A DNA stretch of 64,000 bases from Streptomyces misionensis (lineage in GTDB: Bacteria; Actinomycetota; Actinomycetes; Streptomycetales; Streptomycetaceae), in contig NZ_FNTD01000004.1 of NCBI RefSeq assembly GCF_900104815.1, positions 4,976,501-5,040,500 on the forward strand, given 5' to 3'. Both the position numbers and the translations under genes were made by a program. Below the pieces are notes generated by a model, which saw nothing but the letters and a program-made list of their open reading frames with translations, was not told the origin of the DNA and made no database searches. This document shows, one piece after another, positions 41,743 to 49,773 of the stretch (positions are counted from its first letter, which is position 1; every line of letters begins with the position of its first letter).

Positions 41743-42612
41743 ATGACTGGACTCGGAGTTGTGTTCCGGCCCCAGCTGCCGCCCGAGCGGCTGCGGGCCT
41801 TCGCCCGGACGGTGGAAGGGTCGGGGCTCGACGAACTGTGGCTGTGGGAGGACTGCTTCCTGGAGGGCGGCGTCTCCACGGCCGCCGCCGCGCTGGCCTG
41901 GACGGAGCGGCTGCGCGTCGGCGTCGGACTGCTCCCGGTGCCGCTGCGGAACGTGGCCGTGACCGCGATGGAGACCGCCGCCCTGCACCGGATGTTCCCC
42001 GGCCGCGCGAGCGTCGTCGTGGGTCACGGCGTGCAGGACTGGATGGGCCAGGTCGGCGCCCGCGCCGCCTCGCCGCTCACCCTCCTCGGGGAGCATCTCG
42101 ACGCCCTGCGCGGCCTGCTGCGCGGGGAGAAGCTGACCGTCCGAGGGCGGTACGTCACCCTCGACGGCGTCGCCCTCGACTGGCCGCCGTCGCAGCCGGT
42201 GCCCGTGCTCACCGGCGCCACCGGCCCCCGCACCCTGCGTCTGTCCGGTGCCAAGGCCGACGGCACCCTGCTCACCTGCGCCACCTCCCCGGACGGCGTA
42301 CGGCGGGCCCGCCGGCTCATCGAGGAGGGGCGGGCGCAGGCCGGGCGCGACGCGGGGCCGCACCGGGTGGTCGTCTATCTGCTCGCCGCCACCGGGGCCG
42401 GCGCCGCCGAGCGGGTCCGCGCCGACCTGGCCGCCGAGGGGGCGCAGCCCGGCGCGGGCGTCGCCGGGGACGCGGCCGCCGTGGCCGACGCCGTGCGGCG
42501 GCTGACCGAGGCCGGCGCCGACACCGTCGTCCTGCAACCGACGTCCAACGAGCCCGACCCGGAGGGCTTCGTTCGCTTCGCCGCGGACCGGGTCAGGCCG
42601 TTGCTCCCCTAG
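41743..42612 (+). CDS. LLM-class F420-dependent oxidoreductase
   Basis: A 289-aa TIM-barrel protein of the luciferase-like monooxygenase superfamily, in its F420-binding branch. It starts TGLGVVFRPQLPPERLRAFA, with WLWEDCFLEGG, TERLRVGVGLLPVPLRNVAVTAMETAALHRMFPGR and GHGVQDWMGQVGARAASPLTLLGEHLDALRGLL, all typical. AGGAAG lies 7 nt upstream of ATG 41743. The substrate is not deducible. It stands alone between DUF192 and a methyltransferase gene. Confidence 0.87.
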   Translation: MTGLGVVFRPQLPPERLRAFARTVEGSGLDELWLWEDCFLEGGVSTAAAALAWTERLRVGVGLLPVPLRNVAVTAMETAALHRMFPGRASVVVGHGVQDWMGQVGARAASPLTLLGEHLDALRGLLRGEKLTVRGRYVTLDGVALDWPPSQPVPVLTGATGPRTLRLSGAKADGTLLTCATSPDGVRRARRLIEEGRAQAGRDAGPHRVVVYLLAATGAGAAERVRADLAAEGAQPGAGVAGDAAAVADAVRRLTEAGADTVVLQPTSNEPDPEGFVRFAADRVRPLLP

Positions 42613-42660
42613 GAAAAACCGGAAGCCCCGGCCGCTCGTGCTCTGCCATCATCGGTGCCC

Positions 42661-43443
42661 ATGACAGAAAAGCCGTCGTTCGCCGAGCTCGTGGCCGAGG
42701 GGGCCGCCGTGCCCACCGAGGGGTGGGACTTCTCCTGGTTCGAGGGGCGGGCCACCGAGGCCCGGCCCTCATGGGGGTACGCCCGGTCGGCGGGGGAGCG
42801 GCTGGGCCGCGCCGAGGCCGCGCTGGACGTCCAGACCGGCGGCGGCGAGGTGCTGGCCTTCGCCCTCGACTCGGCCGCCCCGGCCCGGCCGGCGCTGATC
42901 GCCGCCACGGAGGGCTGGGCGCCGAACGCGGCCAAGGCCACCGCCCTGCTGCGGCCGCGCGGTGTGGTGGTCGTCACCGCCCCGGACGACGCGCCGCTGC
43001 CGTTCGCCGACGAGGCCTTCGACCTGGTGCTCAGCCGGCACCCGGTGACGCCCCACTGGGCCGAGATCGCACGGGTGCTGCGGCCCGGCGGCACGTACTT
43101 CGCCCAGCACGTCGGGCCCGCCAGCGTCTTCGAACTGGTCGAGTACTTCCTCGGGCCGCAGCCGGAGTCCGCGCGCGGCGCCCGTGACCCGGAGCGGGAG
43201 CGGGCCGCGGCCGAGGCGGCGGGCCTGGAGATCGTGGGGCTGCGGGCGGAGCGGCTGCGGATGGAATTCCATGACATCGCCGCCGTTGTCCACTTCCTGC
43301 GCAAGGTCGTCTGGATGGTGCCCGGGTTCACCGTCGAGGCGTACGAGCCCCAACTGCGGTCGCTGCACGAGCGGATCGAGCGGGAGGGCCCGTTCGTCGC
43401 GCACAGCGCGCGGCATCTCGTGGACGCCCGCAAGCCCCGTTAG
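42661..43443 (+). CDS. Class I SAM-dependent methyltransferase
   Basis: A 260-aa protein from ATG 42661. The post-motif region LRPRGVVVVTAPDDAPLPFADEAFDLVLSRHPVTPHWAEIARVLRPGGTYFAQHVG fits the Methyltransf_11 type. However, motif I, normally D/E-x-G-x-G-x-G, is poorly preserved (ALDVQTGGGEVL), so SAM binding may be altered. The C-terminus has a helical region with HFLRKVVWMVPGF. Substrate unknown. No Shine-Dalgarno sequence is evident. Confidence 0.82.
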   Translation: MTEKPSFAELVAEGAAVPTEGWDFSWFEGRATEARPSWGYARSAGERLGRAEAALDVQTGGGEVLAFALDSAAPARPALIAATEGWAPNAAKATALLRPRGVVVVTAPDDAPLPFADEAFDLVLSRHPVTPHWAEIARVLRPGGTYFAQHVGPASVFELVEYFLGPQPESARGARDPERERAAAEAAGLEIVGLRAERLRMEFHDIAAVVHFLRKVVWMVPGFTVEAYEPQLRSLHERIEREGPFVAHSARHLVDARKPR

Positions 43444-43555
43444 GCCCTCCGTCAGGGGTGCGGTGTCCACATCGTTATCGGACACTGTTCACATCAGCCC
43501 CACCCGTCACGTAGGTTCAGACCAACGCAATTCGCGCCCGCAAAGCAGCGCGAGG

Positions 43556-43588
43556 GGTACCGCGCAGTGGAGGGGGCTGCGCGGTGCC
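43556..43588 (+). ncRNA. Hairpin with a Shine-Dalgarno-like loop in the 43.5-43.9 kb unit
   Basis: GGTACCGCGCAG (43556-43567) pairs with CTGCGCGGTGCC (43577-43588) with one G/A-type mismatch; the 9-nt loop is TGGAGGGGG. The loop is a strong ribosome binding site for GTG 43584, which lies in the right arm, so folding would hide the start while showing the SD. Structure is visible; its function is inferred. Confidence 0.45.
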
Positions 43589-43772
43589 GTGGCGCCCGGT
43601 GATCGCCTTCCCGGTGCGCGGGGGAGTCGTCAAGGCGTCGTTCGCTGACCGGGTAGCCCATCGGAGGGAACCTCGGGCAACACGCCGATGTGGCCACAAG
43701 ATGGTGCAATCTCTTCGGATTCATTCGCATCCGGCCGGTTTCCCCTGGGATTCTGTCGTCAGATGGCCGTGA
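43584..43772 (+). CDS. Doubtful 62-aa small protein
   Basis: GTG 43584 opens a 62-codon frame 7 nt after GGAGGGGG. The product is basic (PWRPVIAFPVRGGVVKASFA, then DRVAHRREPRATRRCGHKMV) with no known domain. The first 20 codons have the usual G/C third bases but the last 40 do not (about two thirds G/C overall, well below real genes here). The frame ends about 120 bp before a strong terminator. It may be a real small protein, a leader peptide or chance. Confidence 0.25.
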   Translation: MPWRPVIAFPVRGGVVKASFADRVAHRREPRATRRCGHKMVQSLRIHSHPAGFPWDSVVRWP

Positions 43773-43894
43773 GGGCCCTCGGAATCCGTCGTTCCGTGAC
43801 CATCAGGGCGTCCCCGGGTGACTGCGGAGAGTAGTTCTGGCCCGCCGATGCCCCCATTCGCCCTCACGAAGGGTTATGGTGGAAACCCCCCCTC

Positions 43895-43937
43895 GGGCCG
43901 GTCCGTCTCCCCCCCACGGACCGGCCCGTTTTTTCTT
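43895..43937 (+). terminator. Strong intrinsic terminator with C7 loop
   Basis: GGGCCGGTCCGT (43895-43906) pairs perfectly with ACGGACCGGCCC (43916-43927), loop CTCCCCCCC, followed by GTTTTTTCTT: the best U-tract terminator in the window. A second C7 run (43886-43892) lies just upstream. Two C-rich single-stranded runs recall actinobacterial 6C RNAs, though I cannot fold the first conserved hairpin convincingly. Confidence 0.85.
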
Positions 43938-44102
43938 GTCCGCGTACGGGAACCGCCAGGCGCCCGACGCGCGTCCCAAGGTCGAGGCCCGGCGTCCCGA
44001 TACCCGCCCACCCCCCAGGCCCCTGGCCGGACCAGGCCCCTGGCAGCGGTAGGCTCGACGGGCCCGGCACCGTACCCCGCGCCAAACCCTCCGGAGGGCC
44101 AC

Positions 44103-44876
44103 GTGAACCTGCGCGACAAACTGCGCGGCCTGCTGGTCAGGCTCTACGCACGCCGGGTGGAGGGCCACCTCGACCACGCTCAGGTGCCCAAGCACATCGG
44201 CGTCATCATGGACGGCAACCGCCGCTGGGCGAAGGCCTCCGGCTCCACCACCGTCCACGGCCACCGGGCCGGTGCCGACAAGATCGAGGAGTTCCTCGGC
44301 TGGTGCACCGAGACCGATGTCGAGGTCGTCACCCTGTGGCTGCTGTCCACGGACAACTTCGACCGTCCGCAGGAGGAACTCGTCCCCCTGCTCGGCATCA
44401 TCGAGGACGTCGTGCGCACCCTCGCCGCCGACGGCCGCTGGCGGGTGCACCACGTGGGCGCCATGGACCTGCTCCCCGCGGGCATGCAGGCCACCCTGAA
44501 GGAGGCCGAGGAGGCCACCGCCCACATCAAGGGGATAGTGGTCAACGTGGCCATCGGCTACGGCGGCCGGCAGGAGATCGCCGACGCCGTGCGCTCCATG
44601 CTCTTCGACGCCCACGACAAGGGCGTCGCGATGGAGGACCTCGCCGAGTCCGTCGACATCGACATGATCGGCCGTCACCTCTACACCAGCGACCAGCCCG
44701 ACCCCGACCTCGTCATCCGCACCAGCGGCGAGCAGCGGTTGTCCGGATTCATGCTCTGGCAGACCGCCCACTCCGAGTACCACTTCTGTGACGTCTACTG
44801 GCCGGCCTTCCGCAAGGTCGACTTCCTGCGCGCGCTGCGCGACTACGCCGCACGTCACCGCCGGTACGGCGGCTGA
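44103..44876 (+). CDS. uppS: Isoprenyl (undecaprenyl-type) diphosphate synthase
   Basis: A 257-aa cis-prenyltransferase extending farnesyl diphosphate with isopentenyl units to make the lipid carrier for wall synthesis. Catalytic D37 is in KHIGVIMDGNRRWAK. Further signatures are VTLWLLSTDNFDRP, NVAIGYGGRQEI and the C-terminal DLVIRTSGEQRLSGFMLWQTAHSEYHFCDVYWPAF. GTG 44103 follows GGAGG by 5 nt. Chain length cannot be told from sequence. It ends in a strong hairpin. Confidence 0.93.
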   Translation: MNLRDKLRGLLVRLYARRVEGHLDHAQVPKHIGVIMDGNRRWAKASGSTTVHGHRAGADKIEEFLGWCTETDVEVVTLWLLSTDNFDRPQEELVPLLGIIEDVVRTLAADGRWRVHHVGAMDLLPAGMQATLKEAEEATAHIKGIVVNVAIGYGGRQEIADAVRSMLFDAHDKGVAMEDLAESVDIDMIGRHLYTSDQPDPDLVIRTSGEQRLSGFMLWQTAHSEYHFCDVYWPAFRKVDFLRALRDYAARHRRYGG

Positions 44877-44886
44877 GCCTCGGACC

Positions 44887-44920
44887 TGGGCCCCGCCGGT
44901 CACCCGACCGGCGGGGCCCA
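44887..44920 (+). terminator. Terminator after uppS
   Basis: A 15-bp perfect stem (44887-44901 with 44906-44920) with the tetraloop ACCC, 10 bp after the uppS stop. Confidence 0.78.
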
Positions 44921-45247
44921 TGTGTACCCGGCTTCGGGCGGACGTAACGAGGAGTTCACCGTCGTGCCGGTGGCCGCTTTTGCATGGCGGCGCCTGTTCG
45001 AGGGCATAGAGCAAGCAGGTCGATGCCCGACCCGGGCGTCGGATCTCAGCGGGCGGCACGGGGTCGTCCGCCCGGGAGGCCCCTTGCACCAGCCCGACCG
45101 TGCGATACCGGCACGGAAGCAGCCGCGGAGGTCCGGCTCCCGGCCCGCCGCGCGCACGGGCCGCCGACCGGCCCGGTCTTTCCCGCCCTCCCGGCCCGGC
45201 TTCCACTTCGTCGCTCCCCGACCTCATCCGAGGGGGTACGTCCTTCC
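44921..45247 (+). promoter_or_regulatory. Long leader of the PhoH-family gene
   Basis: This 327-bp stretch before the PIN-PhoH gene holds no supported gene. GAGGGGG at 45228-45234 is the nearest ribosome binding site, 13 nt from GTG 45248, an over-long spacing. I see no convincing -10/-35 pair. Confidence 0.35.
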
Positions 45248-46573
45248 GTGGTGACCAGCACAAAGCGCCACAAGCCAGACCGGCGCACCTATGTTCTCGA
45301 CACCAGCGTCCTGCTGGCCGACCCGAACGCCCTGATCCGCTTCGAGGAGCACGAGGTGGTGCTCCCCGTCGTGGTGGTCACGGAGCTGGAGGCCAAGCGG
45401 CACCATCCCGAACTCGGGTACTTCGCCCGCCAGGCGCTGCGCCTGCTGGACGAGTACCGGGTGCGGCACGGCCGCCTGGACGCCCCCATCCCGATCGGGG
45501 AACTCGGCGGGACCATGCGTGTCGAGCTCAACCACTCGGACCCCAGCGTGCTGCCCACCGGCTACCGCCTGGGGGACAACGACTCGCGCATCCTCGCGGT
45601 GGCCCGCAATCTGCAGGCCGAGGGGTTCGACGTCACCGTCGTCTCGAAGGACCTGCCGCTGCGCATCAAGGCGTCGTCCGTGGGCCTGCTCGCCGAGGAG
45701 TACCGGGCCGAGCTGGCCATCACGGAGAACTCCGGCTGGACCGGGATGAGCGAACTGTCGCTCCCCGGCGAGCAGGTGGACATCCTCTTCGAGGAGGGAC
45801 ACCTCTATGTTCCGGAGGCCTCCGGCCTTCCCGTGCACACCGGCCTGACCATCCAATCGGAGCGCGGCAAGGCGCTCGGACGCGTCACCGCGGAGGGCAA
45901 CGTCCGGCTGGTGCGCGGCGACCGGGAGGCGTTCGGCATCAAGGGCCGCAGCGCCGAGCAGCGCATCGCCCTGGATCTGCTGCTCGACCCGGACGTCGGG
46001 ATCGTCTCCATGGGCGGCCGGGCCGGCACCGGCAAGTCGGCGCTGGCGCTGTGCGCGGGTCTGGAGGCGGTGCTGGAGCGCCGGCAGCACCAGAAGGTCA
46101 TGGTGTTCCGGCCGCTGTACGCGGTCGGCGGGCAGGAGTTGGGCTATCTGCCGGGCACCGAGGCGGAGAAGATGAGCCCCTGGGCGCAGGCCGTCTTCGA
46201 CACGCTGTCGGCGGTCACCAGCCGGGAGGTCATCGAGGAGGTCACCGCGCGCGGCATGCTGGAGGTGCTGCCGCTCACCCACATCCGCGGCCGCTCGCTG
46301 CACGACGCGTTCGTCATCGTGGACGAGGCGCAGTCGCTGGAGCGGAACGTGCTGCTGACGGTGCTGTCCCGGATCGGCGCCAACTCCCGGGTGGTCCTCA
46401 CCCATGACGTGGCGCAGCGGGACAACCTGCGGGTCGGCCGCTACGACGGCGTCGTCGCCGTGGTGGAGAAGCTGAAGGGGCATCCGCTCTTCGCGCACGT
46501 CACGCTGACCCGCTCGGAGAGGTCGCAGATCGCCGCCCTGGTGACCGAAATGCTCGAAGACGGCCATATCTGA
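45248..46573 (+). CDS. PIN domain - PhoH ATPase fusion (PhoH2 type)
   Basis: A 441-aa cytosolic protein. The N-terminal PIN nuclease domain (about 14-150) starts [20 protein letters not shown] with acidic residues ([30 protein letters not shown]). The C-terminal PhoH ATPase has Walker [14 protein letters not shown] (near 256-268), [36 protein letters not shown] Walker B and a [12 protein letters not shown] end. The fusion matches PhoH2 proteins, which act as sequence-specific RNA unwinding nucleases in mycobacteria. GTG 45248 or 45251 may be the start. Alone between two hairpins. Confidence 0.9.
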   Translation: MVTSTKRHKPDRRTYVLDTSVLLADPNALIRFEEHEVVLPVVVVTELEAKRHHPELGYFARQALRLLDEYRVRHGRLDAPIPIGELGGTMRVELNHSDPSVLPTGYRLGDNDSRILAVARNLQAEGFDVTVVSKDLPLRIKASSVGLLAEEYRAELAITENSGWTGMSELSLPGEQVDILFEEGHLYVPEASGLPVHTGLTIQSERGKALGRVTAEGNVRLVRGDREAFGIKGRSAEQRIALDLLLDPDVGIVSMGGRAGTGKSALALCAGLEAVLERRQHQKVMVFRPLYAVGGQELGYLPGTEAEKMSPWAQAVFDTLSAVTSREVIEEVTARGMLEVLPLTHIRGRSLHDAFVIVDEAQSLERNVLLTVLSRIGANSRVVLTHDVAQRDNLRVGRYDGVVAVVEKLKGHPLFAHVTLTRSERSQIAALVTEMLEDGHI

Positions 46574-46589
46574 GCCGATAGCACCCGTT

Positions 46590-46631
46590 GACGCCGCCCG
46601 GCAAAGGCATCAGAGCCTAGCGGGCGGCGTC
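46590..46631 (+). terminator. Terminator after PIN-PhoH gene
   Basis: GACGCCGCCCG (46590-46600) pairs with CGGGCGGCGTC (46621-46631) across a 20-nt loop, then TTCG, 16 bp after the stop. Confidence 0.65.
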
Positions 46632-46967
46632 TTCGTGCGTGGAGCTTTCCGGAATTCCCTTGGGCCAAACGGGATGTGAGCTTTCACACTCAACTCGGAA
46701 TTGCCACTCGGCGTCCGGTTACGGCAGAGTCTCAGTCCTGTCAGGCCCCGCATACGACACAGCCGTACCCCCAGCGGTCCGGCACCACAAACGCACCAAC
46801 TCCATAGAGTTCGTCGTATGCCGCCCGAGCACCACGCGGCGCTCCCCGCAGGGGGAGTTGCCCACCGGGCCCGCGCCTCCCGTGACCCCGCAGTTGGGAG
46901 GCCAGTGCCAGGGGCACGATTGCGTCCGCCAGGGTCACCGAAGCGGGCGATGCTGGAAGGAAACCGT
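46632..46967 (+). promoter_or_regulatory. Leader region of the SLT transglycosylase gene
   Basis: This 336-bp leader contains TAGAGT at 46805-46810, exactly 7 nt before ATG 46818, which is in frame with the downstream gene. It either starts a leaderless longer reading (50 extra residues) or is just the promoter with a 150-nt leader. Small hairpins CTCCCC-gca-GGGGAG-like (near 46850) and GTGCC-AGG-GGCAC (near 46905) follow. Wall-hydrolase leaders in actinobacteria often hold c-di-AMP riboswitches, but I do not find that motif here. Confidence 0.4.
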
Positions 46968-47663
46968 GTGAGCCGGATTTCGGTCCGGGGATTCGCAGTG
47001 GCCTCGGCCACCGCGGTCACCGCCGTCGGAAGCGTCGTCGGAGTTGCCTCGGGCAGCGTCGCGCAGAACAACGACGCCGCGGAGCCGACGGCAGCAGCCG
47101 ACACCACGCTCCTCGCGGACATACCGACGGGTCAGCAGGCCCAGGTCCAGTCCGCGACCCTGTCGCAGCAGGCCGACTCGCAGGCCATCGCCGCGGACGC
47201 GAGCGCCAAGAAGGACGCCGAGGAGGCGGCCCGCAAGGCCGCCGCCGAGACCGCGATCGCGAAGAAGGCCGCCGCCGAGAAGGCGGCCGAGGAAGCCAAG
47301 CAGCGCGCGGAGACCAAGGCCGCCGCCAGCCGTGGCGACATCAACGCCAGCTTCCCGGTGCAGGGCTCCTACACCATCGCCCAGATCCAGGCCATGGCCC
47401 GTCAGATCGTGCCGTCCGGCCAGTTCCAGTGCTTCAGCAACATCGTGAACCACGAGTCCAGCTGGAACTACCGCGCGGTCAACCCCTCGTCGGGTGCCTA
47501 CGGCCTCGTCCAGGCCCTGCCCGGCGGCAAGATGGCCTCCGCGGGTGCCGACTGGCAGACCAACCCGGCCACGCAGATCAAGTGGGGCCTGAACTACATG
47601 AACCAGCGTTACGGCAGCCCCTGTGACGCCTGGACCTACTGGCAGGCCAACGGGAACTACTGA
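46968..47663 (+). CDS. Secreted SLT-type lytic transglycosylase
   Basis: A 231-aa exported wall hydrolase. Signal peptide is residues about 1-33 (ISVRGFAVASATAVTAVGSVVGVASGSVAQ). Residues 55-120 form an Ala/Lys/Glu-rich charged helix, likely coiled coil (AEEAARKAAAETAIAKKAAAEKAAEEAKQR). The C-terminal SLT domain (about 125-231) has catalytic E163 in SNIVNHESSWNYRAVNPSSGAYGLVQALP and ends NYMNQRYGSPCDAWTYWQANGNY. GTG 46968 follows GGAAGGA; ATG 46950 or 46818 are alternatives. It cleaves peptidoglycan glycan strands. Confidence 0.9.
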   Translation: MSRISVRGFAVASATAVTAVGSVVGVASGSVAQNNDAAEPTAAADTTLLADIPTGQQAQVQSATLSQQADSQAIAADASAKKDAEEAARKAAAETAIAKKAAAEKAAEEAKQRAETKAAASRGDINASFPVQGSYTIAQIQAMARQIVPSGQFQCFSNIVNHESSWNYRAVNPSSGAYGLVQALPGGKMASAGADWQTNPATQIKWGLNYMNQRYGSPCDAWTYWQANGNY

Positions 47664-47692
47664 GTTCCGTCCCGCCACGCTCAACCTCGCGC

Positions 47693-47721
47693 AGCCCCTT
47701 CCCGTCCTCTGGGAAGGGGCT
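47693..47721 (+). terminator. Terminator after SLT gene
   Basis: AGCCCCTTCCC (47693-47703) pairs perfectly with GGGAAGGGGCT (47711-47721) over a 7-nt loop, then TTCG. Confidence 0.8.
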
Positions 47722-47795
47722 TTCGCCCTGTACGGTCGTAACCGCACGACTCCATGGGGGGAGTGGTGGCGAGAAGCGGGGGAAGAGGACGGATC

Positions 47796-49211
47796 ATGTC
47801 GCGAGTACCAGGGTGGCTCGGCAAGCTGGGCGCCGGTCTCACCGAGATGAGCGAACGGCTGGACGCCCGCCGCGTGGAGGCTGAGCAGGAGGACGCGGTC
47901 CCCGGGCCGCCGTCCGCGCCCGCACCGGCCCGTGCGCAGCAGGCGGTGACCGATGGGGCGGCCGACGCGGTGCCGCACGCCCGCCGCCCCGTGCCGTCGG
48001 TGCCCGTCGCCCGCCCCGATCCCGCGCAGGCCGTGCCCTGGGGGGTGCGGGTCGCGGCCGAGGCCGGCTGGCGGCTGCTGGTGCTGGCGGGCACCGTCTG
48101 GGTGCTGATGCGGGTCATCAGCGCCATCCAGCTGGTGGTGTTCGCCTTCGTCATCGCGCTGCTGGTCACCGCGTTGCTGCAACCGACCGTCGCCCGGCTC
48201 ACCCGCCGCGGGGTGCCGCGCGGCCCGGCCACCGCGCTCACCGCGATCAGCGGCTTCGTCGTCATCGGCCTGATGGGCTGGTTCGTGACCTGGCAGGTCA
48301 TGGAGAACATCGACACGCTCTCCACCCAGATCCAGTCCGGCATCGACGATCTGCGCAACTGGCTGCTGAAGAGCCCCTTCCACGTCACCGACAAGCAGAT
48401 CAACCAGATCGCCAAGAACCTGCGCGAGGCGATCGGCGCCAACGCCGACCAGATAACGTCCGCGGGTCTGGAAGGCGTTCAGGTCATCGTGGAGGCCCTC
48501 ACCGGCATCCTGCTGGTGTTCTTCTCCACGCTCTTCCTGCTCTACGACGGCAAGCGCATCTGGCAGTGGTTCCTGAAGCTGGTGCCCTCCGCCGCCCGGG
48601 AGGGCGTGGCCGGCGCCGGTCCGCGCGCCTGGCGCACCCTGACCGCGTATGTGCGCGGCACGGTCCTGGTCGCCCTGATCGACGCGATCTTCATCGGCAT
48701 CGGCATCTACTTCCTCGATGTGCCGATGGCGGTCCCGCTGGCCGTCTTCATCTTCCTGTTCTCGTTCATCCCGCTGGTCGGCGCGGTCGCCTCCGGGGCG
48801 CTCGCGGTGATCGTGGCCCTGGTGACCCAGGGTGTCTTCACCGCCGTCATGACCCTGGTCGTGGTCCTCGCCGTGCAGCAGATCGAGGGCCATGTGCTGC
48901 AGCCCTTCATCCTGGGCCGCGCGGTGCGGGTGCACCCCCTCGCGGTCGTGCTGACCGTGGCGGCCGGCGGCATGGTGGCCGGTATCGGCGGCGCGGTGGT
49001 GGCCGTACCGCTGGTGGCGGTGACCAACACGGTGGTGGGCTATCTGCGCCAGTACTCGGCGGAACTCCACGGGCCCGAGCCGGAACACGGGCCCGAGCCG
49101 GAACACGGGCCCGAGCCGGAACGCGGACCCGAGCCGGAACCGGTCGCGGCCCCCGCCGAGCCCGCGGCGCGGGAGCAGCCGAACGCCGAGGACCCCGCTC
49201 ACCAGGGGTGA
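47796..49211 (+). CDS. AI-2E family (UPF0118) membrane protein
   Basis: A 471-aa integral membrane protein. A cytoplasmic N-terminus of about 85 residues precedes paired helices (GWRLLVLAGTVWVLMRVISAIQLVVFAFVIALLVTALLQPTVARL), a soluble middle (MENIDTLSTQIQSGIDDLRNWLL) and the family's hallmark C-terminal block (IGIYFLDVPMAVPLAVFIFLFSFIPLVGAVASG; VQQIEGHVLQPFILGRAVRVHPLAVVLTVAAGG). Members include TqsA and Na+/H+ antiporters, so the substrate is open. The tail has four GPEPEH-like repeats. ATG 47796 follows GAAGAGGA. Confidence 0.87.
   Translation: MSRVPGWLGKLGAGLTEMSERLDARRVEAEQEDAVPGPPSAPAPARAQQAVTDGAADAVPHARRPVPSVPVARPDPAQAVPWGVRVAAEAGWRLLVLAGTVWVLMRVISAIQLVVFAFVIALLVTALLQPTVARLTRRGVPRGPATALTAISGFVVIGLMGWFVTWQVMENIDTLSTQIQSGIDDLRNWLLKSPFHVTDKQINQIAKNLREAIGANADQITSAGLEGVQVIVEALTGILLVFFSTLFLLYDGKRIWQWFLKLVPSAAREGVAGAGPRAWRTLTAYVRGTVLVALIDAIFIGIGIYFLDVPMAVPLAVFIFLFSFIPLVGAVASGALAVIVALVTQGVFTAVMTLVVVLAVQQIEGHVLQPFILGRAVRVHPLAVVLTVAAGGMVAGIGGAVVAVPLVAVTNTVVGYLRQYSAELHGPEPEHGPEPEHGPEPERGPEPEPVAAPAEPAAREQPNAEDPAHQG
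49071..49142 (+). repeat. Four 18-bp tandem repeats in the AI-2E-family gene
   Basis: GGGCCCGAGCCGGAACAC is repeated at 49071, 49089, 49107 and 49125, the last two units diverging. Each encodes GPEPEH/R-type hexapeptides in the cytoplasmic tail. In-phase units of this kind expand and contract by slippage. Confidence 0.9.
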
Positions 49212-49236
49212 ACGGGGTCCGGGGAACAACGGTGAC

Positions 49237-49770
49237 CTACTCGGCCAGGACGGCCTCGGCCTCCAGGGTGGCGCCGACCGCCTGCACGACGGCGGCGATC
49301 TTGAAGGCCTCCTGGATGGTGTCCCGCTCCATGCCGGCCTTGCGCAGCACCTGCTCGTGCGAGTCCAGGCACATGCCGCAGCCGTTGATCGCGGAGACCG
49401 CGAACGACCACAGCTCGAAGTCGACCTTCTCCACGCCCGGGTTGCCGATGACGTTCATCCGCAGGCCCGCGCGCAGGGTGCCGTACTCATGGTCCGACAG
49501 CAGGTGCCGGGTGCGGTAGAAGACGTTGTTCATCGCCATGATGGCGGCCGCGGACTTGGCCGCGGTGTACGCCTCCGGCGAGAGGTTCGCCTTCGCCTCC
49601 GGCTCCAGCTCGCGCAGCACGATCGGGGAGCGCGAGGCGATGGCCGTGGCCAGCACCGTGCCCCACAGCTGCTGCGCCGGCAGGTCGGAGTTGCCGATGA
49701 CCGAGCCCAGGTTGAGCTTGAGGTCCTTGGCGTAGTCCGGGATCCGGGACTTCAGCGAGTCGAGCGACAT
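49237..49770 (-). CDS. ahpD: Alkyl hydroperoxidase AhpD
   Basis: A 177-aa peroxidase/reductase partner of AhpC. The active-site CxxC is C131/C134, with H138, in [22 protein letters not shown]119 is in [11 protein letters not shown]. The fold is all-helical and the length is standard. It lies just after ahpC on the same strand (3-bp gap), so it is the second gene of a peroxide operon, opposite oxyR. Confidence 0.95.
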   Translation of the reverse strand: MSLDSLKSRIPDYAKDLKLNLGSVIGNSDLPAQQLWGTVLATAIASRSPIVLRELEPEAKANLSPEAYTAAKSAAAIMAMNNVFYRTRHLLSDHEYGTLRAGLRMNVIGNPGVEKVDFELWSFAVSAINGCGMCLDSHEQVLRKAGMERDTIQEAFKIAAVVQAVGATLEAEAVLAE

Positions 49771-49773
49771 GGG

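Larger units (their letters stand above)
43444..44102 (+). other. 659-bp intergenic region with a self-contained transcription unit
   Basis: This gap has a candidate promoter (TTCACA at 43488-43493, 18 bp, TAGGTT at 43512-43517), a strong hairpin at 43556-43588, a weak 62-codon frame at 43584-43772 and a textbook terminator at 43895-43936, so a transcript of about 410 nt is predicted. After the terminator, 43940-44102 is the uppS leader, with GGAGG before GTG 44103. The region is less GC-rich than flanking genes between 43680 and 43880. It may encode a non-coding RNA or a tiny protein. Confidence 0.5.

Noticed and set aside
43551..43565. Resemblance to the T-box motif (AGGGTGGTACCGCG) in the gap before uppS
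   Set aside because: Two central bases are missing, there is no stem I or specifier loop, and the downstream gene is not an amino-acid gene.
44922..45254. 110-codon plus-strand frame before the PIN-PhoH gene
   Set aside because: No ribosome binding site, starts inside the uppS terminator, and the translation is Arg/Pro-rich and shadow-like.
46632..46967. c-di-AMP (ydaO) riboswitch ahead of the SLT gene
   Set aside because: Wall-hydrolase genes often carry one, but I cannot find its conserved core sequences here.
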